DNA of 64,000 nt from Natrinema hispanicum (GCF_900111485.1 NZ_FOIC01000011.1:1-64000), one strand, 5' to 3'. Positions 53,080 through 62,212 are shown, counted from the first letter of the stretch. Notes: generated from the letters alone by a model not told the origin. Program-made: numbers and translations.

Positions 53080-54354
53080 CTACTCCGACGAACTCTCGCT
53101 CGCGATGCTCGCGAGAACACCTGCAGTATCGGCCGGCACGGGCTCAGGCTCGCTGCCGGCGGCAGCCGCGGCGTCGGGGTCTTTGAGCAGGTGGCCCGTC
53201 GTCAGGCAGGCGACGCGCTCGTCATCGTCGACAACGCCCTCGGCGCGGAGCTTGCGCAGGCCGGCGATCGATGCGGCAGAGGCGGGTTCGACGCCGATCC
53301 CCTCGCTTGCGATGTCGCGCTGGGCCTCGGTGATCTCCTCGTCGGAGACCGCCACGGCGGTGCCACCGGTTTCGCGGATACCGGGGAGGGCCTTGGGTGC
53401 GTTAACTGGGTTGCCGATCCGGATCGCGGTTGCGCGCGTCTCGACATCGTCCCAGCGTCGGACCTCGTCGGCATCGTTTTCGATCGCTTCGACCATTGGC
53501 GCGGCTCCCTCGGCCTGCACGCCGGTCAGCTTGGGCACGTCGTCCTCGTCGAGTTCGCCGGCCTGGACGAGTTCGCGGAAGGCCTTGTACAGTGCTGAGG
53601 TGTTGCCCGCGTTACCGACTGGAAGCACGATCCGGTCTGGAACGGCGTCGTAATCGGCGAGGAAGGCCTCGAGAATCTCGAGGCCGATCGTCTTCTGGCC
53701 CTCGAGCCGGAAGGGGTTCAGCGAATTCAGCAGGTAGGCCTCGCCCTGTGCTGCGAGTTCCTGGACGATGTCGAGACAGGCGTCGAAGTTGCCGTCGACC
53801 TCGAGAATGCGTGCGCCGTGGAGACTCGCCTGGGCGATCTTGCCGGCGGCGACCTTGCCGGCGGGCAGGAGGACGAGCGTCTCCATGCCGCCGCGGGAGC
53901 CGTAGGCGGCCAGCGCAGCGCTGGTGTTTCCGGTCGAGGCACAGGCCAGCCGACCGACGCCGAGTTCCTTCGCGACGCGGACGCCGACAGTCATCCCGCG
54001 GTCTTTGAACGAGCCCGTCGGGTTCATGCCTTCGTGTTTGATCCGCAGCGCCTCGACACCGATCGATTCCTCGAGTCGCGGAACCTCATACAGCGGCGTC
54101 GCACCCTCCTGAATCGAGACGCCTTCTGCGAACGGCAGCGCGTCGGCATACCGCCAGACGCCGTGGCCCTCGAAATCGTCGAGCGTCGGCAGCTCGGCGT
54201 AGCGAACCTCGAGCAGTCCGTCACACTCATCACAGGTGTAGCGAACGTCGTCGAAGGGAGCGAACGTCTCGCCACACTCGATGCACTCGAGCCAGACACC
54301 ATTGTCGGCGTCGGCGGGTTCGTCAGGCTGCTCGGCCGAGAGACTGAGACTCAT
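53080..54354 (-). CDS. thrC: Threonine synthase
   Basis: A 424-residue PLP enzyme converting O-phosphohomoserine to threonine. The archaeal-type N-terminal zinc ribbon CIECGE...CDECDG (about 24-47) is followed by the PLP lysine in NPTGSFKDRGMTVG near residue 113, and the phosphate-binding LPVGNAGNTSALYKAF near 245. GVEPASAASIAGLRKL near 375 is the conserved end of the fold. The start at 54354 (MSLSLSAEQPDEP) is chosen over 54375. Confidence 0.95.
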   Translation of the reverse strand: MSLSLSAEQPDEPADADNGVWLECIECGETFAPFDDVRYTCDECDGLLEVRYAELPTLDDFEGHGVWRYADALPFAEGVSIQEGATPLYEVPRLEESIGVEALRIKHEGMNPTGSFKDRGMTVGVRVAKELGVGRLACASTGNTSAALAAYGSRGGMETLVLLPAGKVAAGKIAQASLHGARILEVDGNFDACLDIVQELAAQGEAYLLNSLNPFRLEGQKTIGLEILEAFLADYDAVPDRIVLPVGNAGNTSALYKAFRELVQAGELDEDDVPKLTGVQAEGAAPMVEAIENDADEVRRWDDVETRATAIRIGNPVNAPKALPGIRETGGTAVAVSDEEITEAQRDIASEGIGVEPASAASIAGLRKLRAEGVVDDDERVACLTTGHLLKDPDAAAAAGSEPEPVPADTAGVLASIASESSSE

Positions 54355-54411
54355 TATCGGGTGTGAGGGATGCAACAGGGAAAAAGTGAGTGGATTCGGC
54401 GATGACGTGGG

Positions 54412-54795
54412 TTACTCGATCGTCTCGTCGAACTCGTCGATCACGTCATGGACCGTCGCCGTCCAGACATCCAGCGCTTCGTGAAGCATCTCTTTGACTT
54501 CCGGCAGCGCGGTCGCCGTGTACTGATAGATGTAGCCGCCGCCGTCCAGCAACCGTCGATCCCGGCGAACGAGATCGCGCTCGTGCAGCGTCGACAGCGA
54601 GCGGTTGACCGTGCTTCGGTCGCGCTCGAGTGTTGCGGCCAGCTCCTCGATCGTACTGCCGGGCTGGGAACACAGTGTCAGGTAGGTCCGAGTCTCGTGA
54701 TCCTCGATTCCAAACACGCAGCTCATGACGGTTTCGAAGGCGGGGTTCGATTCTTCCATCAGTTCCCCGAGGCGGTGCTGGGGGGTGTCGGACAT
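54412..54795 (-). CDS. TrmB-like winged-helix regulator
   Basis: A 127-residue DNA-binding protein. The winged helix is at about residues 30-90: EDHETRTYLTLCSQPGSTIEELAATLERDRSTVNRSLSTLHERDLV, then a wing with LLDGGGYIYQY. The C-terminal helix VKEMLHEALDVWTATVHDVIDEF probably dimerises. This shape is common among haloarchaeal TrmB/MarR-like regulators. Its target is unknown; thrC and the hypothetical gene at 54865 are neighbours on the same strand. Confidence 0.85.
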   Translation of the reverse strand: MSDTPQHRLGELMEESNPAFETVMSCVFGIEDHETRTYLTLCSQPGSTIEELAATLERDRSTVNRSLSTLHERDLVRRDRRLLDGGGYIYQYTATALPEVKEMLHEALDVWTATVHDVIDEFDETIE

Positions 54796-54864
54796 ACGGG
54801 CCCGTACGGCCGCGAGCGTCAAAATACTCGTCACAGCCGGCCGGAGCGCGCAGACGCGCCGTCG

Positions 54865-55113
54865 TCACGCGTCCTCGGCTGTTGCCCCATAGCCCATGTT
54901 CCGGATACAGGTCCGCATTTCGCGTTCGGTCTCGTGGCGGTGGAGCCGCGTCGGTGTATCACAGTAGTACACCGAGCCGTCGTATCGCAGCGTCACCTCG
55001 TACTCTCCCTGCGCCGCTGTCGTCGTAATCACGACCCGTCGTCCGTCCTCGATCGCGTCCATGATAGCATCCGCCTCGAGGTCGCCAGCCGAGATCCGGA
55101 GCGGGTTCGACAT
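54865..55113 (-). CDS. Small conserved-type haloarchaeal protein
   Basis: An 82-residue protein beginning MSNPLRISAGDLEADAIMDA. It is predicted to be a small alpha/beta domain: strand RRVVITTTA, strand EYEVTLRYDGSVYYCDTPT and a helix HETEREMRTCIRNMGYG. No family recognised with certainty. The frame opens earlier at 55140, but the ATG at 55113 starts the structured part. Confidence 0.65.
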   Translation of the reverse strand: MSNPLRISAGDLEADAIMDAIEDGRRVVITTTAAQGEYEVTLRYDGSVYYCDTPTRLHRHETEREMRTCIRNMGYGATAEDA

Positions 55114-55297
55114 CGCGTGAGAGTGGGTGCGCTGGTCCAAAGAAACTTCGTGTCATCGTGCCGACTGCTGGCCCCTCCGGTCGCTGCGGGAAATTCGAGA
55201 GCCACCCGACAGGCCAAATCGAACGCCGGGAACCGGCTGTGCACGACCAGTCCCGAACCGGGATACTGCTACACTGACTCAGGGTGTGTGATGTCTT

Positions 55298-55765
55298 ATG
55301 GCATCAGAAACAGTAACTAAACGACCCGAACGAACTCAAACAGCACTCGAGCCCTGGCAGGCAGGGACCGTCGGCGGTATCATCGGCGCGATCGTGTTCG
55401 GCGCGATGATGGTGGTCCAGACGCCTGGTGTCCTCGAGATGGCGATCCCAGCGATGTACGGGCTCGAAGGTGGGCTCGCGGGGACGGTCGTCCACCTCTC
55501 CCACGGCGCGGTCATCGGCGTCGTCTTCGCGGCGCTGCTAGTCGCAACTGGACGTGCCGACGCGAGTCCGACGACGGCCGGACTCCTTGGACTCGGCTAC
55601 GGCGTCGGAGTCTGGCTGGTCCTCGCCGTCTTCGTGATGCCGATCTGGCTCTCGGCAGTCGGGTTCGAACTGGCACCTGCCGTCCCGAACATCGCCGTCG
55701 AGAGTCTCGTCGGCCACGCCGCGTACGGACTCGTCCTCGGCGTCGTGTACGCAGTCCTCGAGTGA
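55298..55765 (+). CDS. Four-helix membrane protein
   Basis: A 155-residue integral membrane protein with four helices: GTVGGIIGAIVFGAMMVV, LAGTVVHLSHGAVIGVVFAALLV, TAGLLGLGYGVGVWLVLAVFVM and VGHAAYGLVLGVVYAVL. Small Gly/Ala-rich helices with two His residues in membrane segments (VVHLSH and VGHAAYG) recall the DUF6789-type haloarchaeal proteins, uncertainly. It is convergent with the argF-side repeat and remnant. Confidence 0.75.
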   Translation: MASETVTKRPERTQTALEPWQAGTVGGIIGAIVFGAMMVVQTPGVLEMAIPAMYGLEGGLAGTVVHLSHGAVIGVVFAALLVATGRADASPTTAGLLGLGYGVGVWLVLAVFVMPIWLSAVGFELAPAVPNIAVESLVGHAAYGLVLGVVYAVLE

Positions 55766-55783
55766 CGAACCGAAAAAGAACAG

Positions 55784-55833
55784 CTACTCGAGCAGCCAGC
55801 TCAATAACGCTTTCTGGGCGTGGAGCCGATTCT
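55784..55833 (-). pseudogene. Fossil 3' end of a second argF allele
   Basis: Read on the minus strand it encodes NRLHAQKALLSWLLE and a stop, the same 15 residues as the end of the intact argF, but differing at about ten bases, nearly all synonymous. It lies 97 bp beyond the real argF stop, with a GGTCCAGA element between. This pattern fits recombination that brought in a diverged argF together with the element and left the end of the resident gene. Confidence 0.75.
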
Positions 55834-55838
55834 ACAGC

Positions 55839-55898
55839 CCACCTTTTTTCGCTCGGGTTCGTTCCACTCACCACTCACGAAAAAATCTGGACCAAAAA
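55839..55898 (-). repeat. Dispersed GGTCCAGA element, copy 4
   Basis: On the minus strand TTTTTGGTCCAGATTTTTT, then GTGAGTGGTGAGTGG and GAACGAACCCGAGCG, then AAAAAAGGTGG. It lies 32 nt beyond the argF stop and before the argF fossil end. Confidence 0.6.
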
Positions 55899-55930
55899 CC
55901 CGATCACTCACTCCGTTCGTGATCGACTGT

Positions 55931-56860
55931 CTACTCGAGCAGCCAGCTCAACAGTGCCTTCTGGGCGTGAAGTCTGTTTTCAGCCTGATCGAAGACGATC
56001 GATTGGTCACCCTCGACGACGTCGTCGGTAATCTCCTCGCCGCGGTGAGCCGGCAAGCAGTGCATCACCGATGCGTCGGGGGCATGCTCGAGTAAGTCCG
56101 CAGAGACCTGGAAGCCCTCGAAGTCGTTCATGCGAACGTCGCGTTCGTCTTCCTGGCCCATCGAGATCCAGACGTCCGTGTAGATGACGTCGGCGTCGGT
56201 GGCCGCCTCGATGGGGTCGGTCGTGGTCGTCGGATCGCCGCCGAGGTCGCGAGCGCGCTCGAGCACGGCATCATCGACTTCGTATCCCTCGGGCGTTGCG
56301 ATCGTCAGATCGACGCCGGTCAGCGCACAGCCGAGCGCGAACGACTGGGCGACGTTGTTCCCGTCGCCGATCCAGGCCGCCGAGACGTCCTCAAGGTCGC
56401 CCTCGTGTTCGCGGATCGTCTGGAGATCCGCGAGTGTCTGGCAGGGGTGGGCATCGTCGGTGAGGCCGTTGACGATCGGCACCGACGAGTATTCGGCGAG
56501 CACCTCGACGTTCTCGTGTTTGAAGACGCGGGCCATCACCGCGTCGACGTACCGCGAGAGCGCACGCGAGGTGTCTTTCAACGGCTCGCCCCGCCCGAGC
56601 TGGATGTCGTCTTCCCCGAGGAAGATCGCGTGTCCCCCAAGCTGGGTCATCCCCGTCTCGAAGGAGACGCGGGTTCGGGTACTCGCCTTCTGGAAGAGCA
56701 TTCCCAATGTCTGTCCAGACAGGTCGGCGTGGTCCTCGCCGTTCTCGACGGCGCGTTTGTATTCATCGGCTCTGTCGAGAACTGCGAACAGTTCCGCCTC
56801 GGAGAGGTCATCAACGTCGAGGAAATGTCTCGGCTGTGTATCGTCCGTATTTGTCGTCAT
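55931..56860 (-). CDS. argF: Ornithine carbamoyltransferase
   Basis: A 309-residue enzyme forming citrulline from ornithine and carbamoyl phosphate. The carbamoyl-phosphate site STRTRVSFETG is near residue 60, the HPCQTLADL motif near 140, and the ornithine site VMHCLPAHRGEEI near 265. It is the last gene of the arg cluster, 32 nt after argE. Its 3' end is duplicated as a diverged fossil downstream. Confidence 0.97.
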   Translation of the reverse strand: MTTNTDDTQPRHFLDVDDLSEAELFAVLDRADEYKRAVENGEDHADLSGQTLGMLFQKASTRTRVSFETGMTQLGGHAIFLGEDDIQLGRGEPLKDTSRALSRYVDAVMARVFKHENVEVLAEYSSVPIVNGLTDDAHPCQTLADLQTIREHEGDLEDVSAAWIGDGNNVAQSFALGCALTGVDLTIATPEGYEVDDAVLERARDLGGDPTTTTDPIEAATDADVIYTDVWISMGQEDERDVRMNDFEGFQVSADLLEHAPDASVMHCLPAHRGEEITDDVVEGDQSIVFDQAENRLHAQKALLSWLLE

Positions 56861-56892
56861 GATATGATAGCTCGTCTGCGAATACTTATTGG

Positions 56893-57963
56893 TCAGTCTT
56901 CACTGAGCGTCCGCGCGACGCGCTCTAAGATCGCGACCGACTGATCGAACTCCGACAGCGGGAGCCGTTCGTCGGGTGCGTGATCGAGATCGGAGTTGCC
57001 GGGACCGTAGGTGACCATCGGACAGTCCCAGGCTCCAGCGTAGATGTTCATGTCGCTGGTGCCGGTCTTTCGCACCAGACGCGGATCAGCGCCTTCCTTG
57101 CGGATAGCGACGCGGAACGCCCGAGCGACCTCCGTTCGCGGGCTCATCATCACCGGCGGCACCTTGTCCTTCCAGGTGACGGTCCCGACCTCGAGTTCGG
57201 CTTCCGCTGCTTCGCGGACGGTCTCGACGTCGAGTGCCGGCGGCACGCGCAACTGGACGTCCATCGTCGCCTCGACGGAGAGGCCGTCCTCGCTGACGCC
57301 GCCTTCGATGTCGACCGGCTTGGTCGTTACCTGCTCGAAGATCGGTTCGTACTCGTCGCCCTCGAAGCGCTCCTCGACGGCCGACCACCAGCGAACGGCG
57401 TGTTGGATCGCGTTCGGGTCCGGCCGTGAGGTATGGCCGGACTCGCTTGTCGCGACGTACGTGCCGGCGATCAGGCCGCGATAGCCGAGCGTGATCCCGT
57501 CGGCCCCGGAGGGCTCGCCGTTGACGACGGCGTCCGGAGACTCGTCTCGGTCGTCGACCAGATAGCGCGACCCCTTCGAGTCGACTTCTTCGCCGACGAC
57601 ACCAACGAAGGAAACGCCGGTGCGGACGGCCGCAGCCGCCATCGCGGCGAGCGGGCCGGTCGCGTCAACGCTGCCACGACCCCAGAGGATCTCGTCGTCG
57701 CCAGTATCTTCGACCTCGACGGGGATGTCTCCCGGTACGGTGTCGATGTGTGAGGTCAACAACACGGCGTCGTCCGCTGGCGCGCGAACGTTCCCGACCG
57801 CGTCGATCCAGACCTCGCGATCGTGGGCCTCGAAGAAGTCCACGAGGCGTTTGGCCGCCTCGCGTTCCTCGCGGGTCGGGGAAGGGATCGAGACGAGATC
57901 GACCAGCAGGTCTCGAGCCTCCTCGAGCGAGACGTCCGTCGGGTCGCCCGTGCTCGCGTTCAT
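56893..57963 (-). CDS. argE: LysW-gamma-ornithine/lysine carboxypeptidase
   Basis: A 356-residue M20-family zinc hydrolase (LysK/ArgE type) that frees ornithine, or lysine, from the carrier protein LysW. Metal-site motifs are TSHIDTVPG near residue 70, WGRGSVDATGPLAAM near 93 and GVVGEEVDSKG near 123; TGTSDMNIYAG near 305 is the late ligand region. The start overlaps the argD stop (ATGA). In haloarchaea this cluster is taken to serve arginine synthesis. Confidence 0.94.
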   Translation of the reverse strand: MNASTGDPTDVSLEEARDLLVDLVSIPSPTREEREAAKRLVDFFEAHDREVWIDAVGNVRAPADDAVLLTSHIDTVPGDIPVEVEDTGDDEILWGRGSVDATGPLAAMAAAAVRTGVSFVGVVGEEVDSKGSRYLVDDRDESPDAVVNGEPSGADGITLGYRGLIAGTYVATSESGHTSRPDPNAIQHAVRWWSAVEERFEGDEYEPIFEQVTTKPVDIEGGVSEDGLSVEATMDVQLRVPPALDVETVREAAEAELEVGTVTWKDKVPPVMMSPRTEVARAFRVAIRKEGADPRLVRKTGTSDMNIYAGAWDCPMVTYGPGNSDLDHAPDERLPLSEFDQSVAILERVARTLSED

Positions 57964-59108
57964 GATTCGGAGTCGGGTGCAATGACCGCGCCCAGCGCGT
58001 CCACGAGTTGGTCCGCCCCGTCTTTGTCGATCACCAGCGGCGGCAGCAGACGCAGGACGGTTCGACCCGCCGGCAGCGCCAGCACCTGGTGGTTCATCGC
58101 GAGGTCACGGGCGACGCGGTTCGCCCCCCGCTTCAACTCGATGCCGACGAGCAGTCCCTCACCGCGGACCTCACGCACCTCGTCACCGAGCGTTGCCTCG
58201 AGTTCCGTTGTGAGATAGTCGCCCATCGCAGCGGCGTGGGCAGGCCACTCCTCTTCGACCAGCGTCGAGATCGTCGCGTGGACCGCTGCGGTGACGACGG
58301 GGCCACCGCTGAAGGTCGAATTGTGCGAGGCCGCGCCGTCGGCGATCCAGTCCCGAACCGCGACGCCGCCGATCGGGAGGCCGTTGCCGAGGCCTTTTGC
58401 GGTCGTGAGGATATCGGGGGTGACGCCCGCGTTCTGGCAGGCCCACATCGACCCCGTCCGTCCCATTCCGGTCTGGACCTCGTCGAAGACGAGCGCCGCG
58501 CCGGCCTCGTCGGTACATTCGCGGGCGGTCTCGAGGTAGCCCGCAGGCGGAACGTTGATTCCACCTTCGCCCTGGATCGGTTCCAAGATGACGGCCGCGG
58601 TCTCGTCGTCGACAGCGGCCGCGAGCTCCTCGCCGTCACCGTAGGGGACGAACTCCACGTCGCCGGCAAGGGGCTCGAACGGCTTCTTATACTTGTCCTT
58701 CCAGGTCGCCGCGAGCGACCCCATCGTCCGGCCGTGGAACGAGCGGGTCGCAGCGACGATCTTCGATTCGCCGGTTGCCGACCGGGCAAACTTCAGTGCG
58801 GCCTCGTTGGCCTCAGTGCCGGAGTTACAGAACCAGGCTTGATCGAGGCCGTCCGGTGTCGACGCGACGAGGGCCGCGTAGGCGTCCTCGCGCGACTGGA
58901 CGGGATAGGACGAGTCGACGAACGTCAGGTCGGCGACCTGTTCGGTGACCGCGTCGACGACTGCGGGGTGAGAGTGGCCGAGCGGCGTACAGGCGTAGCT
59001 CGCGCCGGCGTCGATGTACTCCGTCCCGTCGGAGGTGTAGAGGTATGGCCCCTCACCGCGCTCGATGCCGATCGGCTTACTGCCGGAGACGAAATCGAGG
59101 TCGCTCAT
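57960..59108 (-). CDS. argD: LysW-linked semialdehyde aminotransferase
   Basis: A 382-residue class III PLP aminotransferase (ArgD/LysJ). It converts the carrier-bound semialdehyde to the amino form. Features are CNSGTEANEAALKFAR near residue 93, LVFDEVQTGMGRTG near 203 with the PLP aspartate, and the PLP lysine in TTAKGLGNGLPIGG near 233. Its ATG overlaps the argB stop by 4 nt. Confidence 0.95.
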   Translation of the reverse strand: MSDLDFVSGSKPIGIERGEGPYLYTSDGTEYIDAGASYACTPLGHSHPAVVDAVTEQVADLTFVDSSYPVQSREDAYAALVASTPDGLDQAWFCNSGTEANEAALKFARSATGESKIVAATRSFHGRTMGSLAATWKDKYKKPFEPLAGDVEFVPYGDGEELAAAVDDETAAVILEPIQGEGGINVPPAGYLETARECTDEAGAALVFDEVQTGMGRTGSMWACQNAGVTPDILTTAKGLGNGLPIGGVAVRDWIADGAASHNSTFSGGPVVTAAVHATISTLVEEEWPAHAAAMGDYLTTELEATLGDEVREVRGEGLLVGIELKRGANRVARDLAMNHQVLALPAGRTVLRLLPPLVIDKDGADQLVDALGAVIAPDSES

Positions 59109-59971
59109 TCTGCGGCCTCCGTTTCAGCGTCGTCTTCGTCCGCGAGCACGCCGGGCTCGAGCGTTGTCCCCTCGCCCGCGAGCGCGCTCGAGATTGGTTC
59201 GTCCGCGTTCGCGTCCGCAACGACGACCGAGGACGCGCCGCCTGCGAGTGCCTCCTCGGCGGCCATGACCTTCTTCGTCATGAAGCCCTCGGCAGCGTCT
59301 TTGACACCCTCGAATTCTGCGGGTGTGGTGGCCGACTCGATCTTGGTCGCCTCGTCGTCGGGGTCCTCGTAGACGCCCGAGACGTCGGTGAGCAAGACGA
59401 GATCGGCCTCGAGTGCGCCGGCGATCGCCGCTGCAGCGCGGTCGGCATCGGCGTTGACCGCGGTGTAGCCGCCCGACTTCTCCTTGCCCAGGATCGGGAC
59501 CGAGACGACGGGCGTGTAGCCACCCGCAAGAGTCGTCTCGAGCAAGTCGGCGTTGACCGACTCGATTTTCCCCGAGTGGTCGCCGCGTTTGATCTTCTTT
59601 TTGCCGTCTTCTTTGACGCGGACGGCTGACTTGCGTTTGCCAGAAAGCAGTTTGCCGTCGGTACCCGAGAGACCGACTGCGTCGACGCCCTCGTTGTGCA
59701 GGCTCTCGACCAGATCGGTGTTGAGCTTGCCGGGCATCACCATCTTGAAGACGTCCATGGTGCGCTCGTCGGTAAAGCGCCCAACCACTCCGCCTGGCGT
59801 CTCGACGTAGGTGGGCTCCTCGCCGAGTTCTTCTAAGGTCTCGTCGACGGCGGTCGAGCCGCCGTGTGTGAGGACGACGTCTTCGCCGTCCTCGACGAGA
59901 CTCGCAACGTCGGCGAGTGCGCCTTCGGGATCGACAGCACGTGCGCCGCCGATCTTGACAACAGTTGTCAT
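59105..59971 (-). CDS. argB: LysW-linked glutamate/aminoadipate kinase
   Basis: A 288-residue amino acid kinase (ArgB/LysZ). It phosphorylates the carrier-linked glutamate or aminoadipate. Typical segments are VVKIGGARAVDPEG at the N-terminus, VLTHGGSTAVDETL near residue 34, PVVSVPILGKEKSGGYTAVNADADRAAAAIAGALEADLV as the substrate and ATP region near 155, and DVSGVYEDPDD near 197. Part of the tightly packed arg operon. Confidence 0.95.
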   Translation of the reverse strand: MTTVVKIGGARAVDPEGALADVASLVEDGEDVVLTHGGSTAVDETLEELGEEPTYVETPGGVVGRFTDERTMDVFKMVMPGKLNTDLVESLHNEGVDAVGLSGTDGKLLSGKRKSAVRVKEDGKKKIKRGDHSGKIESVNADLLETTLAGGYTPVVSVPILGKEKSGGYTAVNADADRAAAAIAGALEADLVLLTDVSGVYEDPDDEATKIESATTPAEFEGVKDAAEGFMTKKVMAAEEALAGGASSVVVADANADEPISSALAGEGTTLEPGVLADEDDAETEAAE

Positions 59972-61018
59972 CTACGGTGCCCCCACGGGGTGGAGTCCCG
60001 TAAACTCGAGTCCAGCCGTCTCCTCGAAGCCCAGCGCGATGTTGGCGGCATGAACCGCCTGGCCCGCGGAGCCTTTCATCATGTTGTCGATGGCAGAGAA
60101 GACGACGATGCGTTTGTTCGACGGGTCGAGTTCGAAGCCGACCTCGGCGACGTTGGTCCCCGCAACCGACTTCGGTTCGGGGTAGCGGTAGACGCCGGAG
60201 CCGCCGGCGGCCATGCGGACGAACGGCTCGTCCTCGTAGCAGCCGCGATACGCTTGCCAGAGGTCGCCCTTCGAGACGGGGCCCGACGGGAAGACGTGAC
60301 TCGTCGCACTCGCACCGCGGATCATGTCCACGGCGTGGCAGGTAAAGGACACCGAGGTGCCGAGGAACTGCTCGATCTCGGCCTCGTGGCGGTGGCCCGT
60401 CGGCGCGTACGGGCGAACGACGCCCGAGCGCTCGGGGTGGCTCGAGGCCTCGCCGCCGCCGGCTCCCCCTTCCGAGGAACCGACTTTCACGTCGACGACG
60501 ACCTGTTCGCCGCCCTCTAAGATGCCGTGTTCGAACAGCGGATAGAGCCCGAGGATCGTCGCGGTGGCGTTACAGCCGCCACCCGCGATGAGGTCTGCAC
60601 CCGCGAGGTTGTCGCGGTTGATCTCGGGAAGCGCGTACTCGGCCTTTTCCAAGTACTCGGGGGCTTCGTGGCCATCGTACCACTCGTCGTACTGATCCTC
60701 GGTCTCGAGGCGGAAGTCAGCCGAGAGGTCGACGACCGTATCCGCGATCTCGAAGAACTCGTCGATCTGGCCCATGGAGACGCCGTGTGGCGTCGCCGCA
60801 AAGAGCACGTCGACGGACTCGAGATCGTCGGGTTCGGTAAAGCGCAGGTCCGTGCTGCGAAGCGGTGGGTGGACGGAGCCGACGCTCTTGCCGGCTTTCG
60901 ACCGGCTCGTGACCTCCGCGAGTTCGACGTTCGGGTGGCCCTCGAGCAGGCGTAGGAGTTCGCCGCCGGTAAAGCCGGAGCCACCGATGACGGTCGCGGT
61001 GACGGTATCGGCTGCCAT
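59972..61018 (-). CDS. argC: LysW-linked gamma-phosphate reductase
   Basis: A 348-residue NADPH-dependent reductase (ArgC/LysY). N-terminal GGSGFTGGELLRLLEGHPN binds NADPH, and the catalytic Cys is in IAGGGCNATATILGLYPL near residue 155. The SSEGGAGGGEASSHPERSG region near 195 is characteristic of the carrier-dependent subfamily. Its ATG overlaps the argX stop (TGATG), with a GAGGTGAG ribosome-binding-like site (61025-61032) inside the end of argX. Confidence 0.96.
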   Translation of the reverse strand: MAADTVTATVIGGSGFTGGELLRLLEGHPNVELAEVTSRSKAGKSVGSVHPPLRSTDLRFTEPDDLESVDVLFAATPHGVSMGQIDEFFEIADTVVDLSADFRLETEDQYDEWYDGHEAPEYLEKAEYALPEINRDNLAGADLIAGGGCNATATILGLYPLFEHGILEGGEQVVVDVKVGSSEGGAGGGEASSHPERSGVVRPYAPTGHRHEAEIEQFLGTSVSFTCHAVDMIRGASATSHVFPSGPVSKGDLWQAYRGCYEDEPFVRMAAGGSGVYRYPEPKSVAGTNVAEVGFELDPSNKRIVVFSAIDNMMKGSAGQAVHAANIALGFEETAGLEFTGLHPVGAP

Positions 61019-61902
61019 CAGGCGCTCACCTCGAGTTCCGGATCGGCCGCTTTGGCCTTTTCCTCGAGCCAGTCGACGACGGTGCCGGCGACGTCGGTCT
61101 CGACGGCCTCGTCGAGCGCTTTGAACTCGACGGTGTGGTTGACCTCGTGGACGGTGTAGGAATTACCGGTCTCCATGAGGTCGACGCCGAGTAAGCCGCC
61201 GCCGACGGCGTCGCTGGCCTTCTGGACGAGGTCCAGCGCTTCGTCGTCGAGGTCGAAGACGTCCGTCTCCGCACCCTTGGCGGCGTTGGTAATCCAGTGG
61301 TCCGACGAGCGAACCATCGCGGCGATCGGCTCGCCGTCGACCGCGAGCACGCGAATGTCGCGACCCGGTTTCTCGACGAACTCCTGGACGTAGAACACCT
61401 TATGCTCGTAGTGGCCCAGCGTCGCCTTGTGCTCCAAGATGGCTTCGGCGGCCGACTTGGAGTCGATCTTGGCCATTAGACGGCCCCACGAACCCACGAC
61501 GGGTTTGAGGACGCATGGATAGCCAAAGTCTTCGATGGCCTCCATCGCGGTCTCTTTCGTGAATGCGACTTTCGTCGCTGGCGTGGGCACGCCCGCTTGC
61601 TCGAGCGCGAGGCTGTTTTTCACCTTATCGGCGCAGATATCCGCCGTCTCGTGGCTGTTGACCACGGGAATCCCGTACGCCTCGAAGAACTGCGTGGCGT
61701 ACAGGCTGCGACTCGTGGCGAGACAGCGGTCGACGACGATATCGAGGTCGGCGAACGCCTCGGGAGCCTCCGAAATGTCGAAGGTCTGCTTGCGAACGTC
61801 GATCTTCGTGACCTCGTGGTCACGCTCGCGAAGCTCGTTCAGCAGGAGCTTCTCGTCTTTTCGAATCCGTGAATAGAGTATGCCTACGTTCACGCGAGCC
61901 AC
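61018..61902 (-). CDS. argX: Glutamate/aminoadipate--LysW ligase
   Basis: A 294-residue ATP-grasp ligase (ArgX/LysX) that attaches glutamate or aminoadipate to the C-terminal Glu of the carrier LysW. Segments: NVGILYSRIRKDEKLLLNEL, PCVLKPVVGSWGRLMAKI near residue 135 for ATP, VQEFVEKPGRDIRVLAVDGE near 175, and NSYTVHEVNHTVEFKALDE near 260. The start is GTG at 61902; a second GTG three codons later is also possible. It follows argW by 82 nt. Confidence 0.95.
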   Translation of the reverse strand: MARVNVGILYSRIRKDEKLLLNELRERDHEVTKIDVRKQTFDISEAPEAFADLDIVVDRCLATSRSLYATQFFEAYGIPVVNSHETADICADKVKNSLALEQAGVPTPATKVAFTKETAMEAIEDFGYPCVLKPVVGSWGRLMAKIDSKSAAEAILEHKATLGHYEHKVFYVQEFVEKPGRDIRVLAVDGEPIAAMVRSSDHWITNAAKGAETDVFDLDDEALDLVQKASDAVGGGLLGVDLMETGNSYTVHEVNHTVEFKALDEAVETDVAGTVVDWLEEKAKAADPELEVSA

Positions 61903-61984
61903 CTCTGAATGGCTGTGAGGAACTCGCTACGAGCCCCTCGAGTCGTGTGCGCAGCGCGGGCCGGTATCGCGCCCGTCTGCAAGG

Positions 61985-62149
61985 TCACTCACCCCAGTCC
62001 TCTTCGAGCTCGGGGGCTCGCTCGAGGACTGGCGGCTCGGTGTCGACGACTTCCAGCTCGGCACCACAGGTCGTACAGTCAACGATCTCTCCGACTTCCA
62101 GATCGTCGTGCAGGGACAGTTCAGCCCCACACTCGACGCATTCGGTCAT
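61985..62149 (-). CDS. lysW: Amino-group carrier protein LysW/ArgW
   Basis: A 54-residue carrier too short for usual ORF cut-offs. It begins MTECVECGAELSLHDDLEVG, has a zinc ribbon with two CxxC pairs (CVEC and CTTC) and ends in EDWGE, the invariant C-terminus whose last Glu carries the growing amino acid. The intermediates stay bound through argX, argC, argB and argD and are freed by argE. It is the first gene of the argW-X-C-B-D-E-F run. Confidence 0.96.
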   Translation of the reverse strand: MTECVECGAELSLHDDLEVGEIVDCTTCGAELEVVDTEPPVLERAPELEEDWGE

Positions 62150-62202
62150 TGTACTCGCACGTGGGGGCCGCGATCCCTTAAAGCCTTCGAACCTAACAGC
62201 AA

Positions 62203-62212
62203 AATTATACTA
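62203..62212 (-). promoter_or_regulatory. TATA-like box of the argW operon
   Basis: GTATAATTTT on the minus strand, 54-63 nt before the argW ATG, which would leave a leader of about 25-30 nt. Confidence 0.5.
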
